8,359 nt of DNA, from NCBI GenBank assembly GCA_031273305.1, contig JAISSC010000121.1, positions 1 to 8,359 of the forward strand. Reading direction: 5' to 3'. Under the pieces are notes generated by a model. That model saw nothing but the letters and a program-made list of their open reading frames with translations, was not told where the DNA came from and did no database searches. The translations under genes and the position numbers were made by a program. This DNA is from Flavobacteriaceae bacterium (lineage in GTDB: Bacteria; Bacteroidota; Bacteroidia; Flavobacteriales; Weeksellaceae). Below are positions 6,232 through 8,359 of the stretch, piece by piece (within the stretch, counting starts at the first letter, position 1; each line of letters starts with the position of its first letter).

Positions 6232-6262
6232 CAAATGTAGGGAAATATAGTGTAAATGCAAA
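6232..6262 (-). promoter_or_regulatory. Bacteroidota-type promoter for the aroC operon
   Basis: On the minus strand TTTG (6262-6259) is followed by a 19-bp spacer and TACATTTG (6239-6232), an exact match to the Bacteroidota TTTG-N19-TAnnTTTG pattern. It sits in the pheS-aroC gap. Expected initiation near 6229-6226 falls on or within a few bases of the aroC ATG at 6226, so the message would be leaderless or nearly so. It is the best promoter match in the window. Confidence 0.7.
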
Positions 6263-6277
6263 TGGGAACTTCTATAT

Positions 6278-7294
6278 CTAAAATTCATTACTGAATTGTT
6301 GTAATATTCGTATATCATTTTCGGTAAACATCCGAATATCTCCTATTTGATACATCAGCATTACAATTCTTTCTATTCCCATCCCAAAGGCAAATCCGCT
6401 ATATTTGTCGGGGTCAATGTTAACATTTTTGAGTACGTTCGGGTCTACCATACCGCAGCCTAAGATTTCCAACCATCCTGTTCCTTTGGTGATACGATAA
6501 TCGGTTTCCGTCTCCAATCCCCAATATACATCTACTTCCGCACTTGGTTCTGTGAACGGAAAATAGGAAGGTCTCATACGAATCTCGGATTTTCCGAATA
6601 ATTCCGAAGTAAAATATTGTAATGTCTGCTTCAAATCGGCAAAAGAAACATCGGTGTCTACATATAATCCCTCTATCTGATGGAACATGCAGTGAGAACG
6701 TGAAGAAATATCTTCATTCCTGTATACTCTTCCCGGAGATAAAATACGTATGGGAGGAGTATTTTGCTCCAAATATCGTATCTGTACGGAAGAGGTATGG
6801 GTTCTCAAAACCATATCGGGGTCTTTTTCTATAAAAAAAGTATCCTGCATATCTCTTGCCGGATGATATTCGGGCATGTTCAATGCGGTAAAATTATGCC
6901 AGTCATCTTCAATTTCGGGACCATCAGCGACGGAAAACCCTATTTTCTTGAATATATTGATAATTTTGTTTTTTACAACATTAACCGGATGACGACTTCC
7001 TAAGCCTAAAGGAATTCCCGGACGGGTAAAATCCAATTTTGCCTCGATTTTATCCTGACTGTTCAGCGCATTCTGCAACGTATCTATTTTTTGGAGAACC
7101 TGTTGTTTTAAGTTATTAATTTGTTGCCCAAATTCTCTCTTTTCTTCATTGGGAACGTCCTTAAATTTTAAAAATAAATCGTTTATAATTCCCTTTTTTC
7201 CCAAGTATTTAACCCTAAATTGCTCAACTTCCTCAGTTTTTTGTGAAGTAAATCTTTTCAACTCTTCTAAATAATTCTTGATATTCTCAACCAT
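6278..7294 (-). CDS. pheS: Phenylalanyl-tRNA synthetase alpha subunit
   Basis: Catalytic alpha subunit of the (alpha-beta)2 class II phenylalanyl-tRNA synthetase, which activates phenylalanine and charges tRNA-Phe in the cytosol. It is 338 aa, a normal length. Residues 1-85 form the N-terminal tRNA-binding coiled-coil arm. Motif 1 lies around HPVNVVKNKIINIFKKIGF (102-120), motif 2 is GRVYRNEDISSRSHCMFHQI (188-207), and motif 3 is GFAFGMGIERIVMLMY (300-315). The substrate-pocket segment FTEPSAEVDVY (247-257) is intact. pheT, the beta subunit, is not in the window, so the two subunits are encoded apart. The ATG at 7294 gives the usual N-terminus. A TATTTTTG box at 7349-7342 could supply a leader of about 40 nt. 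There is no Shine-Dalgarno site. Confidence 0.97.
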   Translation of the reverse strand: MVENIKNYLEELKRFTSQKTEEVEQFRVKYLGKKGIINDLFLKFKDVPNEEKREFGQQINNLKQQVLQKIDTLQNALNSQDKIEAKLDFTRPGIPLGLGSRHPVNVVKNKIINIFKKIGFSVADGPEIEDDWHNFTALNMPEYHPARDMQDTFFIEKDPDMVLRTHTSSVQIRYLEQNTPPIRILSPGRVYRNEDISSRSHCMFHQIEGLYVDTDVSFADLKQTLQYFTSELFGKSEIRMRPSYFPFTEPSAEVDVYWGLETETDYRITKGTGWLEILGCGMVDPNVLKNVNIDPDKYSGFAFGMGIERIVMLMYQIGDIRMFTENDIRILQQFSNEF

Positions 7295-7341
7295 CGGTAA
7301 TCTTATTATATAAAGAAATTTGTCCTTGTTTTAATTTCATA

Positions 7342-7349
7342 CAAAAATA
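7342..7349 (-). promoter_or_regulatory. Possible -7 box for pheS
   Basis: TATTTTTG on the minus strand matches TAnnTTTG. Initiation near 7336 would give a leader of about 42 nt. I see no good -33 TTTG at the expected spacing, and no leader peptide rich in phenylalanine codons that would suggest attenuation. Confidence 0.45.
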
Positions 7350-7378
7350 AGAAAAGAAAAATATTTAGGGTTACTATC

Positions 7379-7408
7379 TTTATATAAAAATCTTATTTCA
7401 TATTTTTG
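7379..7408 (+). promoter_or_regulatory. Likely promoter of the M48 protease gene
   Basis: TTTA (7379-7382), an 18-bp spacer and TATTTTTG (7401-7408) approximate the Bacteroidota TTTG/TAnnTTTG pattern, with one mismatch in the -33 box. The leader to the ATG at 7432 would be about 18 nt. It lies back to back with the pheS -7 box, about 50 bp away. Confidence 0.6.
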
Positions 7409-7431
7409 CGTAACTAAAACACCATATTCAT

Positions 7432-8238
7432 ATGAAAAAAACCTTACTGAGTTTCTCGCTGGCTTGCTTTGTAATAGCGGGATTCAATGCGCAAATTCTT
7501 AATAAGATTAAGAACGCTAAAGTCGATAAAGACAAGGTAGATGCCGCAGCGGGAGTAGTGAAATCATTTACTGTTACAGATGCTGAAGTAGCAGATGCCG
7601 CAGCCAGATCCGTAAAATGGATGGATGAAAACAATCCGGTTTGTACGACTGACGATAAGGATAAGCAGAAAAAAGCGTATGCAGACCGTCTGGAAAAGAT
7701 ATTTGGCCCGTATAAAAATTATGACGGGTTGAACTTAAACTATAAGGTTTATTATGTAACGGATGTAAATGCTTTTGCCTGCCCGGATGGAAGTATTCGT
7801 GTGTTTTCTTCACTTATGGACCTTATGACCGATGATGAAATATTAGGAGTTATTGGTCATGAGATAGGACATGTAAAGTTAGAGCATTCCAAGAAAGCAT
7901 ATAAACAGGCACTTTTAGCAGAAGGAGCTTCAAAATTTGCAGGTTCCACCGGAACGGTTGCCGAGTTGCTCGATTCCGATATAGGAGGTCTGGCTGTAGA
8001 ATTAACAGGAGCCCAGTTTTCTCAAGCACAGGAATCTGCTGCCGATGATTATTCTTATGAATTTTTTGTAGCTAACGGAAAAGACCCTCAGGCTCTGGCT
8101 GATGCCTTTAAAAAATTAGCGGGAGATTCGGGAGGTAATGAAAGTTTTATGTCTAAAATGTTGTCCAGTCATCCTGATAGTGCAAAAAGAGCTAAAAAGA
8201 TTGAAGAGAGAATTAAAAAAGACGCCAAGAAGAAATAA
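7432..8238 (+). CDS. Exported M48-family zinc metalloprotease (LoiP/BepA-like)
   Basis: A 268-aa single-domain peptidase M48, most like the periplasmic LoiP (YggG)/BepA group, which degrade or repair damaged envelope proteins. Residues 1-20 form a signal peptide (MKKTLL...AGFNA, cleavage before Q21). The zinc-binding HEIGH motif is at 143-147, with H143 and H147 as ligands and E144 catalytic. The third ligand is E201 in QESAADDY. Upstream sequence YYVTDVNAFACPDGSIRVFSS (107-127) is the typical M48 edge strand contacting substrate, and SSHPDSAKRAKKIEER near the C-terminus is the conserved end of the domain. No TPR domain follows, unlike BepA, and no membrane segments beyond the signal, unlike HtpX. 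The lysine-rich tail KKDAKKK is unusual but short. It is a single-gene unit with its own promoter and terminator. The substrate is unknown. Confidence 0.93.
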   Translation: MKKTLLSFSLACFVIAGFNAQILNKIKNAKVDKDKVDAAAGVVKSFTVTDAEVADAAARSVKWMDENNPVCTTDDKDKQKKAYADRLEKIFGPYKNYDGLNLNYKVYYVTDVNAFACPDGSIRVFSSLMDLMTDDEILGVIGHEIGHVKLEHSKKAYKQALLAEGASKFAGSTGTVAELLDSDIGGLAVELTGAQFSQAQESAADDYSYEFFVANGKDPQALADAFKKLAGDSGGNESFMSKMLSSHPDSAKRAKKIEERIKKDAKKK

Positions 8239-8256
8239 TTAATAACAAGATAAAAG

Positions 8257-8284
8257 AAGCTGTCCGAGAGGGGCAGCTTTTTTT
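8257..8284 (+). terminator. Intrinsic terminator of the M48 gene
   Basis: AAGCTGTCC (8257-8265) pairs fully with GGGCAGCTT (8271-8279), allowing one G-U, around a 5-nt GAGAG loop, and runs into a T-tract at 8278-8284. It starts 18 bp after the stop codon. The A-rich text before the stem (AAAAG) would partly mirror the T-tract, so it may also work in the opposite direction. Confidence 0.93.
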
Positions 8285-8293
8285 GTTGAAGCT

Positions 8294-8335
8294 ATGTACA
8301 ACAAAATAAACTTCAATTTGTTCTAAATGTACAAC
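8294..8335. repeat. Direct repeat ATGTACAAC at the window edge
   Basis: ATGTACAAC occurs at 8294-8302 and 8327-8335, 33 bp apart. TTGAAG (8286-8291 region) and CTTCAA (8311-8316) form an inverted pair around the first copy. Spacing near three helical turns could suit a DNA-binding protein acting on whatever gene lies beyond 8359, but with two copies chance is a real possibility. Confidence 0.3.
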
Positions 8336-8359
8336 GGGTTATCCTTATTATTGTGTACT

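Noticed and set aside
6227..6232. GTG at 6232 as the aroC start
   Set aside because: It adds only MN before the conserved MFNEFGK start and falls inside the likely -7 promoter box.
7295..7341. Phenylalanine leader-peptide attenuator before pheS
   Set aside because: The short leader contains no start codon followed by a run of phenylalanine codons and no terminator/antiterminator pair.
7432..7467. Possible lipoprotein signal in the M48 protease (SLAC, Cys12)
   Set aside because: The cysteine comes only 11 residues from the start, leaving too short a hydrophobic stretch before it. A standard signal peptide ending FNA before Q21 fits better.

Overview
The window looks like chromosomal DNA from an AT-rich member of the Bacteroidota, most likely class Flavobacteriia (perhaps near Weeksellaceae). 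The evidence is the tmRNA tag GENNYALAA, promoter-like elements of the Bacteroidota type (TTTG / TAnnTTTG), general lack of Shine-Dalgarno sites, signal peptides ending in ...AQ or ...NAQ, and an IgGFc-binding-domain surface protein. Genus and species cannot be fixed from the sequence alone.

Layout from left to right. Bases 1-335 hold no supportable gene. Bases 336-808 hold ssrA (tmRNA) on the minus strand with a clear intrinsic terminator. ychF (917-2008, minus) lies upstream of ssrA. The 312-bp gap 2009-2320 holds a structured, repeat-like insert of about 197 bp with imperfect inverted ends. A large secreted protein with an IgGFc-binding-like region (2321-4018, plus) meets head-on, with only 2 bp between stop codons, a minus-strand cluster read as pheS (7294-6278), aroC (6226-5165), a single-cysteine thioredoxin-fold protein (5163-4552) and a membrane-anchored TlpA-like thioredoxin (4545-4021). 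A divergent promoter region (7295-7431) separates pheS from an exported M48 metalloprotease gene (7432-8238, plus), which ends in a strong intrinsic terminator.

Most of this is housekeeping: ribosome rescue (ssrA), a translation-associated ATPase (ychF), phenylalanyl-tRNA charging (pheS) and the last shikimate-pathway step (aroC), followed by envelope redox and proteolysis functions. aroC and the two thioredoxin-fold genes are spaced 1 and 6 bp apart and look like one operon. It appears to have its own promoter in the pheS-aroC gap, placed so that the aroC message would be almost leaderless.

I do not see a clear undescribed multi-gene system such as a defence island, CRISPR array or gene cluster. 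The items most worth a second look are the structured element at 2061-2257, the near-leaderless aroC promoter, the IgGFc-binding-like surface protein, and the tight convergent junction where the TlpA-like protein seems short at its C-terminus.
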